Source: Homalodisca vitripennis (lineage: Eukaryota > Arthropoda > Insecta > Hemiptera > Cicadellidae). From it: a DNA stretch of 64,000 nucleotides. A program made the translations under genes and the position numbers. The stretch covers positions 1 to 64,000 of the forward strand of contig NW_025778018.1 of NCBI RefSeq assembly GCF_021130785.1. Direction: 5' to 3'. Positions 1 through 14,283 of the stretch are shown here, piece after piece. Below the pieces are notes generated by a model. It ran no database searches, was not told the origin of the DNA, and was given only the letters and a program-made list of their open reading frames with translations. The first letter of the stretch is position 1; each line of letters starts with the position of its first letter.

Positions 1-289
1 CGCACTACAAAAAAATAATGTTAAGAGAAACTAATGACGTAGATCTCATAACAACCCAACTCTATCATCACAGTTTACAAGTATATCAACAACTAATTGC
101 AAGTAATGTGCTTTGTAGTTTTATGGTGTACTGTTAACTATTGCATCGATAGAAGATCGTTAGGAATTTAAAATTAATTGATAAGTGACAGAGAATCAGT
201 TAAATACTTGATAACAGCAACTAAGTTTTCAGAATATATATTTTTTTAGATTATTACTGAAAGTCCTAGTAGACTTAAACATGAAAAGG

Positions 290-440
290 ATATTTGACAA
301 CTCGGTTGATATAAAAAGTTAATTTACTCTATTCTCGGTTGCAATGTATGTAATATAAATATAGAGGTTACGACATTTGTTTTTTTGTTTTGATATCGTT
401 TTTCCACAACCCCTCTCTCCAATCATTCAAGTGCACTATG
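290..440 (+). repeat. Dispersed repeat, related to 14545-14700
   Basis: The phrase TAATATAAATATAGAGGTT and the later TTCAAGTGCAC...ATGT are shared with 14545-14700, with many substitutions and indels between the copies. It lies just upstream of the larger repeat at 660-1190, so both may be parts of one old element. Confidence 0.5.
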
Positions 441-659
441 TCCTCCTCAATTTGCCTCTTAAATACGCGTGTCCTTAGAATGTTATACTCCTAACGTTTT
501 TCTTTTCCTTTGTGTGTGTTTAGGTTACTACACACACTATGGTTCCGTGAAAAAATCAAGATTATAATTACTTCTGAGGAAATACAGTCATTTAAATTTT
601 GAATTGTAAACAATTCACAGAAATCGCGTGTACAACTTCATTGATCGGTGTCAAGAGCG

Positions 660-1190
660 ATTAGTTATATTTTTAATTTATGAATCTATTTAATCAACTT
701 TACTGTTTCAAAGGTTGTGATAATAACTTAAAAGTATGTAGTGTAGTGGATGGAGCCCATATAGTAATTACCTATAGCTAAATATACATTAAAACAAGTA
801 AGTTATAGTACTTCTGCTGTCCTACAAGTAATAAGTCAAATTCTTGAGTTACTACAATCTAAACTCAAGACCTAAATGTTAACATCAATATTCAGACAGC
901 ATCTACAGCCATACAACACTACATCTAAGTGAGTTATATTCAATGAAAAATGTGAAGTTTTGACTTATTCATTTGGAGAATTTTCCTTCCAAAGACACAA
1001 GGGCTCAGCCATGGTTTTAGGGTCACAGGCCGGAAGAATACCGAACATTAACGCTGCTAATATTGTTCTTATTAACATGAAGTAAAACTAATCAGGATTC
1101 CACTCTACTGAACCATTTTTTGAAAGTATTAGATTTTAAAATAATTGTGTTTTCATGGTAACTAGGAATAATTATTGTTAATTAAGAAAT
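660..1190 (+). repeat. Dispersed repeat family A, copy 1
   Basis: About 500 bp is recognisably homologous to 16245-16770, and its second half also to 7010-7325. Shared landmarks are GTTATAGTACTTCTGCTGT, TTTTGACTTATYCWTTTGAAGAA-like text, a GGCTCAG..GTG block and TTGTGTTTTCATGGTAAC. No coding capacity is visible. It looks like an old, diverged non-autonomous transposon or satellite-like family. Confidence 0.6.
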
Positions 1191-4100
1191 TCTAAGAAAG
1201 AGAGATTGTGTAGATCTTAGGACTAGGATATTAAATGTTAAGTTTTTACTTCCGTAATGCCATGGACTGTAAATAAAATAATATAAGTTCCTTATGTTTT
1301 GGCCATCAAAAATATACATGATTTTGTTTTGGAAACCTTTTGCTCAAAATCAGTGTTAATGCGCTGTTTTTCCTATATATATTTTTTGCGGGGAAAAGCA
1401 GGATTGCATTAAAATGCAACCTAAATATATATATATATATATATGTTTTGACTCTTACAAGTATTTATATGAGTAATGAAATATTGTGAAGTATCATTTT
1501 AAGTAGAATTTGCCACGTAAATTCCTTGTAAACACACATTTTTTGATGATCTTCAGTTAAACTTATAATTATGGTCTGAAGAATTTAATTTCTCCCTGTC
1601 TGTCTATCTGCTTTCTGTTCAAACATTTCGGAAACAAAACAACTACAGAGTTGAATGTTATCATTAAGCTTCATTTCTACTAGAGGAGAACCGAGTTCAG
1701 TAATTGTTGTATGACTCTCAATTGGAATATTTTGAGCGTTAGCGAATATTTTTATATTGGTCTTATGGATGTCCATGATGACAACGGTAAAATGACGGAA
1801 TAAATAAATTTGTAATTATTGCATACAATCATACGTAATTTGAGGATGTAGGAAGTTTTTTGTATTGAGTGACGCAAAAATTATAGTAGAAAGTCTATGT
1901 TAAATTTCGGAGGACGGGATTTGATTTCCGTTCACTATAACACCTTATTTCACAGAAACCTTTATTATTTGAACATAGCTATGAAATATAACCCAATGAA
2001 AAAAAATTTAATGAATTAAATGGGAAGATATCTAGAGAAAGATTTCATTCGCAGACTTTCAATTGTGAAAGCAATTTAATTTTTACATTGGCAATAACAT
2101 GTTCGAATATGGTGAATTTCCAACCATTCCATTTGGCTAAACGTAATGTTTGAGTCAATACCTTGTCTTCCTATATATGCGCTTGCAGGACACCTCCTGA
2201 ATTAAATTAGTTACGGTATAGATCAGAAACTTTGCATACGACCTCAGAAAAGGGGTTAACCGAAAGTGGTTGATGTATTCCTATCTTTTATAATCAGGAA
2301 ATGAGAAGTTCTAAAAAAACACAACGTATACTTCATTAATAGAATGTCTCCAGTGTGATTTCCCCGAGGAGCGGCGAGTTCAGTGCTCAATAGATAGCTG
2401 GAGTTCTGTCACATATCGCTGTCAGGGCAGACACCTGACACCGACCTTACTGTCACGTCACTTTGCTGTCTGGTTAATTAACATTTCCTCTATGTATCCT
2501 TTACCCAAAAAGGATCACTCTCTAATAAAAATATATTTTATTAAACACTTTAAAATTAGTTTAGAAATTTATTTGTGTATTTTGAACCAATTCTATAGTT
2601 ACATTATGTCTTAAAAATAGTTTATAATTATATTAAATAACAATGTTATTATGGTTGAGGAAACGTATAAGTATTTGGGGTAATTTAGTTTAATATCTCA
2701 GATAATAAATTTTGAGAATATTTTATGTGCTGCAACCAACTTTCAATAAAGAAAAGATTTTTTGATGTTAAACTGATAGCCCTTTGTAATAAATTACCCG
2801 AATACATGAAAATTAGAACAAATTTTAACCACTGAACGTGAACTGGGAGGTTTATAAAGTAGTAAATGAGGCTTACTTTGAAATTATGGTCTATATGACA
2901 TGTTCTTGTACATGACATATATCTTCAGGCAGTAAGATGTTTCATTTTATGGTTAGGATATGAAGTGTCACTTTTGTTAAAACCATGTGATTTGTGTAAA
3001 CAAGTATCAAGTATAAAATGTTGACATAATAAACGTTTTCAGTAATATTGCAATCAAAATAAGAGTGTATATTGCACTTTAATATTTGTATTAACCAAAC
3101 TGAAATCCAAGTAGTCTAGCCTTTATATTTCTAAATTATTTATCTCTTTGCAGTAAAATTACTTGGATATTAATTTGTGAATAATTAATTTACTGAATAA
3201 TATAAAATAAATGTAGTGAAATCCAAGGCTGGCTTTGAATGCGCTTCATCACTTGGACAATGGCATATTTAATGCTCTGCTAGAATCTAATAAAATATAA
3301 AAGTGTAATAAAATGAAATTATGCAGGCCCATGAGCCCAAGACTAACTTTTTTACATTGAGAGTATTTCTATGAATGTTCAGCTATAGGTCGTCAGCGTA
3401 CTGAAATTCCAACCCATGCAAGAACTCATTAAGTTTTGCGATGAATCATAAGACTGGGTATCATTGTGGGGCAAATTTCATAAAATGTATGAATATCGAA
3501 ACATTGACAATGATGATAAGGTTAAGTATCCAAGTGACAGACACAACAGTTAATGCAACAGATACGCTTAATTTGGCGTGGCCGTGAGCAGGATAAGGAA
3601 TAAATTTTATAAAGGTCAAATGTTAATTTTATATTACAAAGGAAGCACTTTTATAACTGTGTAATATATAAAAAATCAGCAACCTTTTTATATAGCAATC
3701 ACTGATAACAAAATATCTGGTTATATTAGATTATATTACCTTCACTTGAAGGTATGAACTGAGGTTTAAGTTTAATAGTGCCTATTTCAGAAATTGTAAC
3801 TATTTTAAAGAGATATTTAACTATACAGTAATCGCGCATGTTGATATGTACATAACAAAATTAACTAACGGGATAGCCAGAACCAATTAAAGCGTTTAAG
3901 CTTGATGAACAAATATTTTATCCAAATTCAAATAGAAAATAATAAATAAATCAAACCACAAATTATAGGTATTTAACTTTCAGTATTTTCTCAAAATTAA
4001 TTAACTACAACTTTTACAATAACAGATACGAAAATGTGTCAACAATAAATGATTATTGAAGCTATAAAAACATAAATTTAAATCTCGAAAGGTGGTACAA

Positions 4101-7009
4101 CAAGATAAATACTATTTATATATGATTTATTAAACTTAATATTTCATGTAACCAATCTATGCACCTTATTGTTAAAGGCAGGGATACGGAACATCATGTA
4201 TTATAAAACTGGGTTCCCTAAGGCTACATTAAAATCTTCAAGTCTATAGCAAGTTCATTGCGTGTTACTCAGTTTTCTAAAAAAATATGTATTTTGAGTT
4301 ATCTTGAGTGAATGTATTTCGAGCCGATCAGGGATGAAATGCCCTATCATCAACCTCTTCAAAGTTTAAAAGAATACATTTGAATCTATATTTCAGTTAG
4401 TTCTCAAAATATGCGGGCAAATACAATTAAAATGTATCCAGACCCTCGAGCAGCTTTGATACCCAGAACGGGGGACGGCCTAAAAGAAGTAAGAAAATGG
4501 TCGAAACGACGTTGAGTAATAAATATATCAAATTAAAGGTCTCTATTAGAAGATACAATGCTGTCACTAAAATATTTCATCTTTTAAAATTACATAGGTC
4601 TAAATTAATGAAGGTCCTGTTTTAAATGGCTTATTAATCATTTCTTATCTCGATTTCTGGAAGAAAAATCTGATAAATAAATATTAGAGCTAAGAAATGT
4701 TTTTTTAGTGACTCTCCCACGTGTAATAGATGATGATCCGCAAGATTAAGATTATTTTTGTGCCAGATATAAGCCCTTTTCCAAAACCTCATATATTAAT
4801 TGATTTTGACTCTTTTATAAAATTTCATTCCAGTCCACTATATATTTATACCTTGATTCGTGACAACAGTACGAATATTAAAATAACTTTTGTGCGTATT
4901 AACTGTGTTGGTATTAACATAAAACTATACTATAAACTTATTAAATAAACAATAATTATATCATTTTAAGATCCGGGTTTAAAGGTTGTAAAATCGTTCC
5001 TAGAAAGATGTTTGCTCTGAAAATTAATAAAATAAAGTTAATGTTTATTTTCTGGTAATTGACTATATAATTTTATTTGTATTATTGTTAATCGTTTTCT
5101 TTCTTGCTTGACAAATGTAATGCTGTACATAAGTGTATCTAGGATTAACTGAACCTTAAATTAAACCGAAGGAGATCAACGTCAGTAGAGGCAGGACAGC
5201 CAACTTGTCAGAACATGTTAAAGTGACCATGATGAACGAGACTACCGAGCCGCGCGCACAGTTAAACCTGGATTAATTATTTTATTTCGTATTTGTTTCT
5301 AATAACCTATATTTTTACTAATACTAAATAATGTTGACAGTTATAGCAATAATTCTTAACAGTAAATTTGTCCTATAGTCTTATAGTAAACCCTGGATAG
5401 TGAATTACATAAAAGATGTATATTAAAATTTATGTTCAAAAAGTCCATTTTTATAAATTTCACTTTAGGAATTTATAATTTAGTTATAATAATCGTTTAA
5501 ATTATTAAATAGTGAAAATTTGTTCTAATACTAATTCTGAAAACACAAGCATCTACAACACAACTATAAAAACCCAATGAGGAAACAACAATGGTAAAAT
5601 TTACAATATTTTCACCTTAGAAAAATCACTTCATTTCTATGATACGGCATGCGGCGGCTTTTATGGCAATTTCAATACATTGGCTAAAGTAAGTTATATA
5701 TTTTTATTTATTTATTCGTCGTTTTATCTTTGCTATTGGGATACGTTTTTAATTTACCTATAAAACCAACATAAACTTTCGATAACTCTCAACCAATTCC
5801 CACTGAGTGACATTCACCATAATTTGAAATACATCTATTCGATCTATGTCACGAAAAATATTCCATCATTATCATATAAAATGCTTTAAACACTGCACAT
5901 TTAAGAAGTAGTAATGAAACTATATATGCCTACTAAGCCATACTTCATATTAGGCCAGATCATCGGTAAACATAGCCATATAGTTAGTACTTGTAGCTAA
6001 ACATATGGTAAGACCTTAAGTAGAGATCTCCGGAAAAATTACTAACCTTGATAACAAATTATAAACGAGGCGATAACAAACACACTTATTACATTTGCAG
6101 CATAACATTTCTTTGCCGCTGGGAACACTGAAATTTTGATTACACCTTAACGTCTCATCATAGTCATATTCCACTCGGTACAAAGCCTCCTGCTATTTGT
6201 AAAGAACTGAAATATTAAGTATTTTACAGGTCCATAAAAATCACTATCAAGATAGAAAGACAAAATTAATTTAAGTCATGAACTAACAATTGCCGTGAGT
6301 AATTGTAATTATATTAAGATTAATAACTATTCTCTACAAACATATAATCAGCTAATAGTCAACATTATTGTGCCATTCTGAAACAACTAATGTAGCCAAA
6401 ATTATAATGAACTTTTTAAATAGAACAATACATTACCTGGTGTATGTGTCGTGTGTGTATTAGTGTGAGTGGGGCGACTTCCTGCCGCATTGACGACATC
6501 ACCCTGTAACAACCAGTAAAAATAGCATATAATAATGTGTCATTTTAAGCTACAAATTCCCAAAAAATACATATAATTATAGTAATATATCTTAATTAAA
6601 TAAATATTAATGGGACAATTATTTAAACTTAAGTCTAATATATAAGCAGATAAATTTAGTATACCTTAATATGCTGTGTAGTGGAGAATTATTGTTTGAG
6701 TTAAATGCAGTTCTACACGCACGCACACTTTCACACTTTTTTCCATACAACCAACTTTCATACTTTGCGTGTTTTGCAACACACGTGGAGAAGTGTTATA
6801 TGATGAGTGTCACAGAGAGGACGTCAGGTCAACGCAGGACCGAGGCCACCTGAAAATAATTAGAACAAAACTCTTGAATCACAAATATGACACAAATCCT
6901 TTGGCTGTCTAGTCACTAATACCTTTAAAGAGAATATTGTAAAAACTAGAAGGTTTGACTACAAAATCAGTTTCAGAATGGCATTAAAAAATTAAACTGA
7001 AGGAATAAT

Positions 7010-7325
7010 TGTTTAACATCAATATCCAGAGACAATCTACAGCCATATATGCAAGAAACATCTACGTCAATTATATTCAAAGAAAAATATGATGTTTTGA
7101 CTTATCCTTTTGAAGAATATTGCAGCAGAGAGGATAGAGGCTCAGGCGTGATGTCAAGGTCGCAGGTCCGAAGAAGAGCGAACGTGAACACTGCAAACTT
7201 CGTCCGTATTAACTAAAAGCACACTGAATCAGCAAGCTGCTGTGTTGAATCCATTTTGAAAATATTACGATTATCAAATCGTGTTTTCATGGTAACGAGG
7301 TATAAATTACTGTTAAGAAATATTG
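7010..7325 (+). repeat. Dispersed repeat family A, copy 2 (partial)
   Basis: This matches the second half of the repeat at 660-1190: TTAACATCAATATYCAGA, the ACATCTACGT..TTATATTCAA segment, AGAGGCTCAG, and GTGTTTTCATGGTAACGAGG. The copy is diverged and lacks the first half of the unit. Confidence 0.6.
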
Positions 7326-7554
7326 CACTTACAACACCAGCTATGTAATTATTTAAATAATCATGTATAACTCAATTTAGTTTTTTGTGAATTATAAAAA
7401 GTATTATGGAATAAAATATGTTCGCGGAGTTAACTTGTTTCAAAGGTTCATTAAATTTTACTTTATATAATTTTCCATAACTCGTAAATCCAAAATGATG
7501 AAAATGGGGATCTAAACCTTAGTGGGAAAGTAACAGTTGGTAGTATAAGAAAAG

Positions 7555-7690
7555 GTTTACGAAACTTTTCGCCAAAATAATAACGAATATATTCTTGACA
7601 CAGTTACAAGATTTGTCTCACCGGGCGGATGACCCGAACAAGAATTATTAGGATATGGTAAATAACACAATCTCCCACTGTCAATAGTAA
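7555..7690 (+). repeat. Dispersed repeat family B, copy 1
   Basis: It shares GAAYATATTCT..GACA, GGGCGGATG and TAACACAATCT in the same order with 50500-50645, so the two are diverged copies of one interspersed repeat. No open frame is shared. Confidence 0.5.
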
Positions 7691-10041
7691 CATCTAGTAC
7701 ATAATTACAGTCTTTATACAATGATCAATAAATTGTACAATCATGTTTTTGACATGTTTGTTACTTATATTAAAAAATATTATTGTTGAATAATAAGAAA
7801 TCAAAATCGTGAGTATTATGATGATCATTAAAGCAGTATTTGTTATTTATTTCAATGAATGTTCCTAGAATTAAAATATTTTTACAAACTAGACTGATTA
7901 TCATATAAACTTTTAACAATATATATGTGTGTTAGATACTATTAGAAAAAATTATACATTGGAGAAGCTTCGTTGTTACTGGATTTCATTTATTAATAAT
8001 TAAGAAATAGAAACTCCAATAATAATTAAAATTCCTTAACTGTTATACAGAGTGTTTAAAAAAGAACTCCTTAGTTTTAATGTGTCCTAGAATCGTATTT
8101 GGTTCTCCACAGAGTTTAAACGTTTCTTACAGTTTGAGTTACAGTGACTTCTATTATATGACTTTGAAGTGGATATTTGAAATATTTACAAGAAGTTTCA
8201 GTATGAGAAACATATGTGTAATGCTAAATAATGATGTAACTCAAACTTGCCGAACACAACCATAATCTTGGGAATAAACAAATTATACAAAATATAAATT
8301 AATTACTTATTTTGTTCCATAAATTATTATTAAATATTAAAACATTTTTGAACGGGACTATATAACAATTAAGCAAATCATGTGCATTAAAATTGTTTTA
8401 CAAGGGCGGATTACGCTGCATGACGTATCGCGTAACAGACTTCGCCGATATTTAATACGATTTCTAAACCTCATTTATAGGATGGGTATAAGAGGTAGTT
8501 AACTCAAAATAATTAGTTATAGAACAAATAAAATAATAGTTTTTTTGTGACTTTGGTCTTTTAAGGTTGTTTTGTACTGCAGATTTAAATGCGAGTTTTA
8601 AGAAAACGGATGTCCAGCGGAATGAAACTATGACCAGAAACAGTTGTCAGGGTGCAGCCACATAGAACTGTCTCATTTGACTATTCCTCAGAGCCCAGGA
8701 ATTTTCATAAAGTGTATGTTCATTAAAGTTTACCTAGTCGTCGGAGTTAAGATCCGAGCTAGAGATAGAGCGATTTAAATCTTGTATGTGACAGTACGAA
8801 TTTTTAACATTATTGTAGAACTTGTATTGAATCGATTCTTCCCCATAGTACTGTTTGATTATTAGATCATCGCTCAGGCCACCGGCTTACGAGGACAGGC
8901 AGAATAAAGTTTGTACATCACACTGGTGTACAATTTCAATATTTTTGCCTTGATGAGAGTTACATTTCTACGCCTGTATTCTACGCTTGTATTACGTACA
9001 ACATTTGCAACTGTGTTATTCCATCTTTTAACTGTGATAGTACAGTTGCAGTACAACATAATATACGAAATCTTACATAAATAATTTTTAATTATACCTA
9101 CTCTGAGTTTTCTGATTGACGAAGTGTTGTAGAACTTGCTTGACTGTCGTAGTCTGTCATGTATAAACAGCGAAATTATATTAAACAGCTATGCAAGAGC
9201 ATTTGGTGCATTATCGATATTTAGTGAAAGAAAACAAACTCACTTGCGATTGGTAACAGCATGCATGTGTTGTTTGCCATAGAGGTGAGCAGAATTATGT
9301 CAAGGCGTGGTAGCCAAAAAAGGGTCAAAGGAAAGAGTTACAAGGATTCAGTTACTGAAAGTTAAGACTTACGCAAAAAGGCAGAGTACGTAAACAAAGT
9401 TAGGAAAAAGCCACTGTCATTGTATTACAGTATTAGATGAAAATGTTAATAAAAAAGCTGAATGCGCCAATGAGATACGAGTTTATCCTCAATAGGATAG
9501 CCAGGTGTACACTAAAAATAGAAATCGTTTATAAATCAAGTCAAGTTAAAACTATACGGATTTACAAAAAGGAGATGCTTATCATGGATGAACAGGTACT
9601 ATACTTACTATATTGGTTTAAACTTGTTACGCAGCTATAATTATAAAAAAAATTAGAAATGTACAAAAGGAAGGCAAGTAATAAAATTCCTGAAAGCCAT
9701 GTCAGGAATGTAAGGTAATAATAATCTTAGAGATTTGACGCAGCTAAATATACAGCAATAAGCTCACCGGGAGTACGCATGTAATATTATTGCCTAAAAA
9801 AACATCAAACAATAATTTAAATGCTAGTTATACGTCCAAAGAGGGACAGGGTGAACAGATTAATTAGTGAGGTAAGTTTGGTAACACGACATTAAGATAT
9901 GCACAAAAATAATTTCCTACAATTATGCATAAGTAGGTAAGATATTTTGTAAAGAACTAGAATAATTTTAAGTCCAGGCATAGACCAAATGGATGATTAA
10001 CCGGAGGGTGGATACATAGATATCACGGATTGAGGGATTTT

Positions 10042-10475
10042 GCAATATTTCAGGGACTACCGTAGCGGTAATTGTAGCAGAGAAAGATTGGATATTATCA
10101 CCTTCACTGTGAATATACTGAGAAGACAGCTAGCACGTTATGATGTCTGCAGTAGTCAAGTTGTTAGAATAGTGTCGATATTAAAGCAGTTAAGCAATAT
10201 TTCAGGGACTACCGTAGCGGTAATTGTGGCAGAGAAAGATTGGATATTATCACCTTCACTGTGAATATACTGAGAAGACAGCTAGCACGTTATGATGTCT
10301 GCAGTAGTCAAGTTGTTAGAATAGTGTCGATATTAAAGCAGTTAAGCAATATTTCAGGTACTACCGTGGCGGTAATTTTGGCAGAGAAAGATTGGATATT
10401 ATCACCTTCACTGTGGATATGCTGAGAAGACAACTTGCACGTTATGGTGTCTGCAGTAGTCAAGTTGTTAGAATA
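10042..10475 (+). repeat. 152-bp tandem repeat, about 2.9 units
   Basis: Units begin GCAATATTTCAGG at 10042, 10194 and 10346, giving an exact period of 152 bp. The third unit is truncated near 10475. Units differ by a few substitutions (for example TAGCGG versus TGGCGG, and GTGAATATACT versus GTGGATATGCT). Apparent ORFs at 10040-10425 are simply the repeat read in an open frame. This is a small satellite-like array. Confidence 0.9.
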
Positions 10476-11208
10476 CTAAATTACCATCTCCTATAGTACA
10501 TACAGCTAGGACGAGAACATTAATTGTGGTTTATAAATTCTTTATAAAGCCTCGATTACATTAATAAAGTCTTTGGCAACAAATTTTTTCGATTTTAATT
10601 ACTTTTATATCTCCACCCTAAAACATTTAATTTACAGTTAATTCCCTACTTAATTAATTTTACGTCGTTTAAAATAGTCATTGTCGTAGTTTCTCATACA
10701 TTTCAATGTTTATTCGTCACTAATACTAATTCTCAAGTAAAATAAGCTGGAAAATGCTGCAGAAATGTATTAATTTATTGAAAAAGTATTGTAAGTACGA
10801 GTATGCATATCTCATTTAGTAAGTATACTTTATTGTGCCTAAACAATTTCCAATACCTGAATTGTAACTTTTAATTTACTTTTAATAGGCATAAAAATAA
10901 AAGCAGGACATGTACACGCCTCGATAATGTAAATAACAAGATCTGGGACACAGGCAACAAATAAAACATCTTGACTTACTAGTTAGGAGAGGTACCAGGC
11001 TGGACCTCTGGTCCCTTTTTCACAGTCTCAGGTGTGACGATTTGGCGAGGATTCCAGATGGTAGTCAACAAGTTAAATACTAGTGTTGTAAAACCTTCCG
11101 TAGTTAGCACCCAACATACAATTTTATTAATTTTTAAGCTACTTCAAAAACATGAAGAATATAATAAAATTGATAAATTTGTTTTCATAGAAACAACAAT
11201 ATGCATTG
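10476..11208. other. Non-coding stretch between tandem repeat and Harbinger remnant
   Basis: AT-rich, with no recognisable gene, RNA or repeat apart from the flanking elements. Confidence 0.5.
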
Positions 11209-11346
11209 TTAGGGTGCGTTCACAAAGAAAGCTAATTACAAGTACTTGTTTTCAGCGCTTGCTCCAAGTGCTTGAGAATTTTGTTCCGTGTACACAACAA
11301 ATGCTTGCATTTCAAGCTTAGTGTTTTCTCAGCTCTCGTTGACACA

Positions 11347-11484
11347 ATGTCTTCATCAAGTGATGAAGAGTTAGTTTTACTTGAAAATGTCGAATTAAAA
11401 ATTCGTAGAAGGAAAGTCGGTGTTCATGAATTGACCGCAGAAGAGGTAGGTTTGGGGAATACTACCATATATTTCCTCAATTGA
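11347..11484 (+). pseudogene. HARBI1-like nuclease, N-terminal fragment
   Basis: The ATG at 11347 opens a 45-codon frame starting MSSSSDEELVLL and followed by a basic KIRRRKVGVHEL segment. This resembles the Ser/Asp/Glu-rich start and WVH-type motif at the head of Harbinger transposases, recalled from family knowledge. The DDE nuclease core is absent, so only the 5' end of the gene remains. The frame lies just inside the left TIR of the transposon remnant. Identification rests on a short N-terminal signature. Confidence 0.55.
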
Positions 11485-11735
11485 AATTTGACAAAGTGAG
11501 ATTTATTTTTATATGAGAATGGTATTAACCACGTTTTTTACATGCTCAAGACAATTGAAAGCGTTTTAGTCAAGTTTTGGGGAAATTGACATAAGCAACC
11601 TATTCATGCCGAAGTACGAATAGTTATTTGTTTGAGGTGAGTTTATAGTAGTGTCTTTGATTTATTGTAATAAATACTTATTTATAGAATATATCTTACA
11701 AGTAGTTATACAATATAACACATCTAATAGTATGC

Positions 11736-11950
11736 AGAGTGTTTCAAATTACCTGTATAGTGCTGGTATTTTCTCTAGGACTAACTAAACCCATATTTTT
11801 GCAACATCTCAAGTTCATAAAGAAGTGGTATTTGGATTAGAAAATCAAACAAAATGGTGGCTGTAGGATTAAAAAAGAGATTTTGGAGCTATAATAAAGT
11901 TCCCAGTGACATTACCTTAAAAATAGTCGAAGGTAGTTTTGAAACACCCT
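11736..11950. mobile_element. Putative nested MITE
   Basis: A segment of about 215 bp begins AGAGTGTTTCAAATTACC and ends in the complement of AGGGTGTTTCAAAACTACC, so its ends form an imperfect inverted repeat of about 18 bp. It has no coding capacity. It lies inside the Harbinger remnant and separates the two broken gene pieces. I could not define a target duplication. Confidence 0.5.
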
Positions 11951-11964
11951 ATATTGAATAGTCA

Positions 11965-12116
11965 TCACGCCTCACTCGTTCGACTCTCTCCACAGTGTGT
12001 AGTTTTCTTTTTGCTCTTTCTTTACTATTTGGAACTCAATTACCATGTAGTTTGAAGCGTTTGTCCCATAAAGCCCCTCTTCTAAAGACTTCAGTTATCA
12101 GTTCATCGACATCCAT
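11965..12116 (-). pseudogene. MADF-domain protein fragment of the Harbinger element
   Basis: On the minus strand from 12116 the frame reads MDVDELITEV and then ALWDKRFK, the start of a MADF (Myb/SANT-like in Adf-1) domain with its Leu-Trp-Asp core. A stop follows 26 codons in, and similar coding sense continues briefly beyond it. Harbinger elements commonly carry a MADF or Myb-like accessory protein that helps DNA binding and nuclear import of the nuclease. Here it is only a short, stop-interrupted remnant. Confidence 0.6.
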
Positions 12117-12346
12117 ACTGCAAAGTTGTTTGCCACTGACTGGTTTGGTCAACAAGAGCCGGAAAACAAGTACAAAACATTCTTGCGTGTTTGTCAGAAC
12201 TTGTAGCAAGCGCTTACTAGCCGGGACAGGCTTTGTCTGTGAACGCACACGCTTGATACAATGTAGGGTTTTCTCATGCCGGTTGGAGCTTGCAAGCGCT
12301 TGCCAACAAGGGCTTGTAACCAGCTTTCTTTGTGAACCCACCCTTA

Positions 12347-13018
<672 letters not shown>

Positions 13019-14227
13019 CGAACGTTCAACAAGTGTTTTCTACACAGTATGCTTTGATTATGAGTAGGATATTAACACGCACAGAATCGAATACACTAAT
13101 GTTACTTTTTATATAGCATAAAAGTAAATTTTGTTTTAAAAAAATATTTGTCAAAGTTTGTTATTTTACTTTTTCATTCCTGATGTATAAATGTTGAAAA
13201 TGAGTTCAGCTACATTGTCAGCTATGATGATCGCCTGATATGAATTCCTACCAATTATTCACATCATTCGCCTCAATTTGAGTGTTAAATTACTAATTAT
13301 AGATTTGTAACATTATTTTCTTCCAATGTCTATGTTATATACACCTATTTTAATATTCACTTACATTCGAAATATGAGAAAAGTTGTAGTTTCCACAGGT
13401 GCTTAATACATCCTTACTTAATTACTCTAATCGACAAACGTATCCATTTATAACATTATTCCGTTGTAAAACTGTCATAGTTTTTGATCATCTCTGAAAA
13501 ATGTGTCCAATAACGTATATAGAATTAACTGGATCATTCACTACAAATATTTATTTAAAAAACTAAGAATATAATTTATTTGAAAATATATCATAACCTG
13601 AAAACACAATAACTACATCACAACAAATCATTTAACTGAGAAAATTAAAACTGTAAGACCATATGTTTTATTTAAAAGTAATACTCAAACACATAATATC
13701 TAATACGTTAATTTGATTTAAGTCCAGTCACTTAGGTGGACACATTCTTCGTTCAGAACTGTTACCTTGGTAGATAAAATCTATTTTATGCAAGAACTGC
13801 TGATTGGTTTTGATTTTGATTTGGTCGGTAGCATTCTTTATTTTTGTAAGTTTACATTGTTTCTGTGAATAACTTTTAAAGAAAATTACGGTGAAAATAA
13901 AGAACAAATAAGATTAAGTAGATCAAGCCTGAAGAATATGCAGAGAAAAGTTTACTACATCGTAAAGAACGTTACATTAAAATAAACTAACCGTCAGACA
14001 CAGAAATTAATGTCAAATCACCGTCAGATAATAATATACAGATGGAAAATATATCACGAAGGAAATGTATACGAGATCTTTTAAAATGTAAATTTAAAAC
14101 TTCTAATAACCAACCTTGGCAGGGATTGGGACTGCCTGTGCTTAAAACAGTTACCGTGCATTCACCACTGTTACTAAAACCAACAGCAATGGCTGCAGTG
14201 AAACTGTTATGCGACCCAGGTTAGAGC

Positions 14228-14283
14228 ATTACATGGTACTAGGGCCAGTCCTTGGACAGGTCGTCGCCCTTCTACCATGTAAT
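14228..14283. repeat. Inverted repeat / hairpin
   Basis: ATTACATGGTA at 14228-14238 is exactly repeated in inverted form at 14273-14283, around a 34-bp GC-richer spacer that begins CTAGGGCCAGTCC. The islet is less AT-rich than its surroundings. It may be a small palindromic transposon end or a structured RNA; the function is unknown. Confidence 0.6.

Larger units (their letters stand above)
1..10041. other. AT-rich non-coding host DNA
   Basis: This stretch has only short open frames (up to about 77 codons) that match no family I recognise, and stops are frequent in all frames. It contains diverged dispersed repeats (listed separately) and a short (AT)n run at 1425-1444. I see no tRNA, rRNA or convincing exon. 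Long conserved exons would be expected to stand out; small exons with introns cannot be excluded by eye. Confidence 0.6.
11209..12346. mobile_element. PIF/Harbinger-type DNA transposon remnant
   Basis: The element at 11212-12343 is bounded by TTA at both ends (11209-11211 and 12344-12346), the target duplication expected for PIF/Harbinger. The terminal inverted repeats align as GGGTGCGTTCACAAAGAAAG at the left and GGGTGGGTTCACAAAGAAAG at the right (complement). Inside are the first codons of a HARBI1-like nuclease on the plus strand and a MADF-domain fragment on the minus strand, the usual two-gene pairing of the superfamily. At about 1.1 kb it is far too short to be autonomous. A second TIR-like segment at about 12225-12250 suggests rearrangement or nesting. 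Confidence 0.8.

Noticed and set aside
4730..4948. 72-codon frame
   Set aside because: Isolated, AT-driven composition, and no recognisable motif or neighbouring exon signal.
10040..10425. Two overlapping frames of 61-74 codons
   Set aside because: They are the 152-bp tandem repeat read through; no family resemblance, and the starts are not ATG in context.
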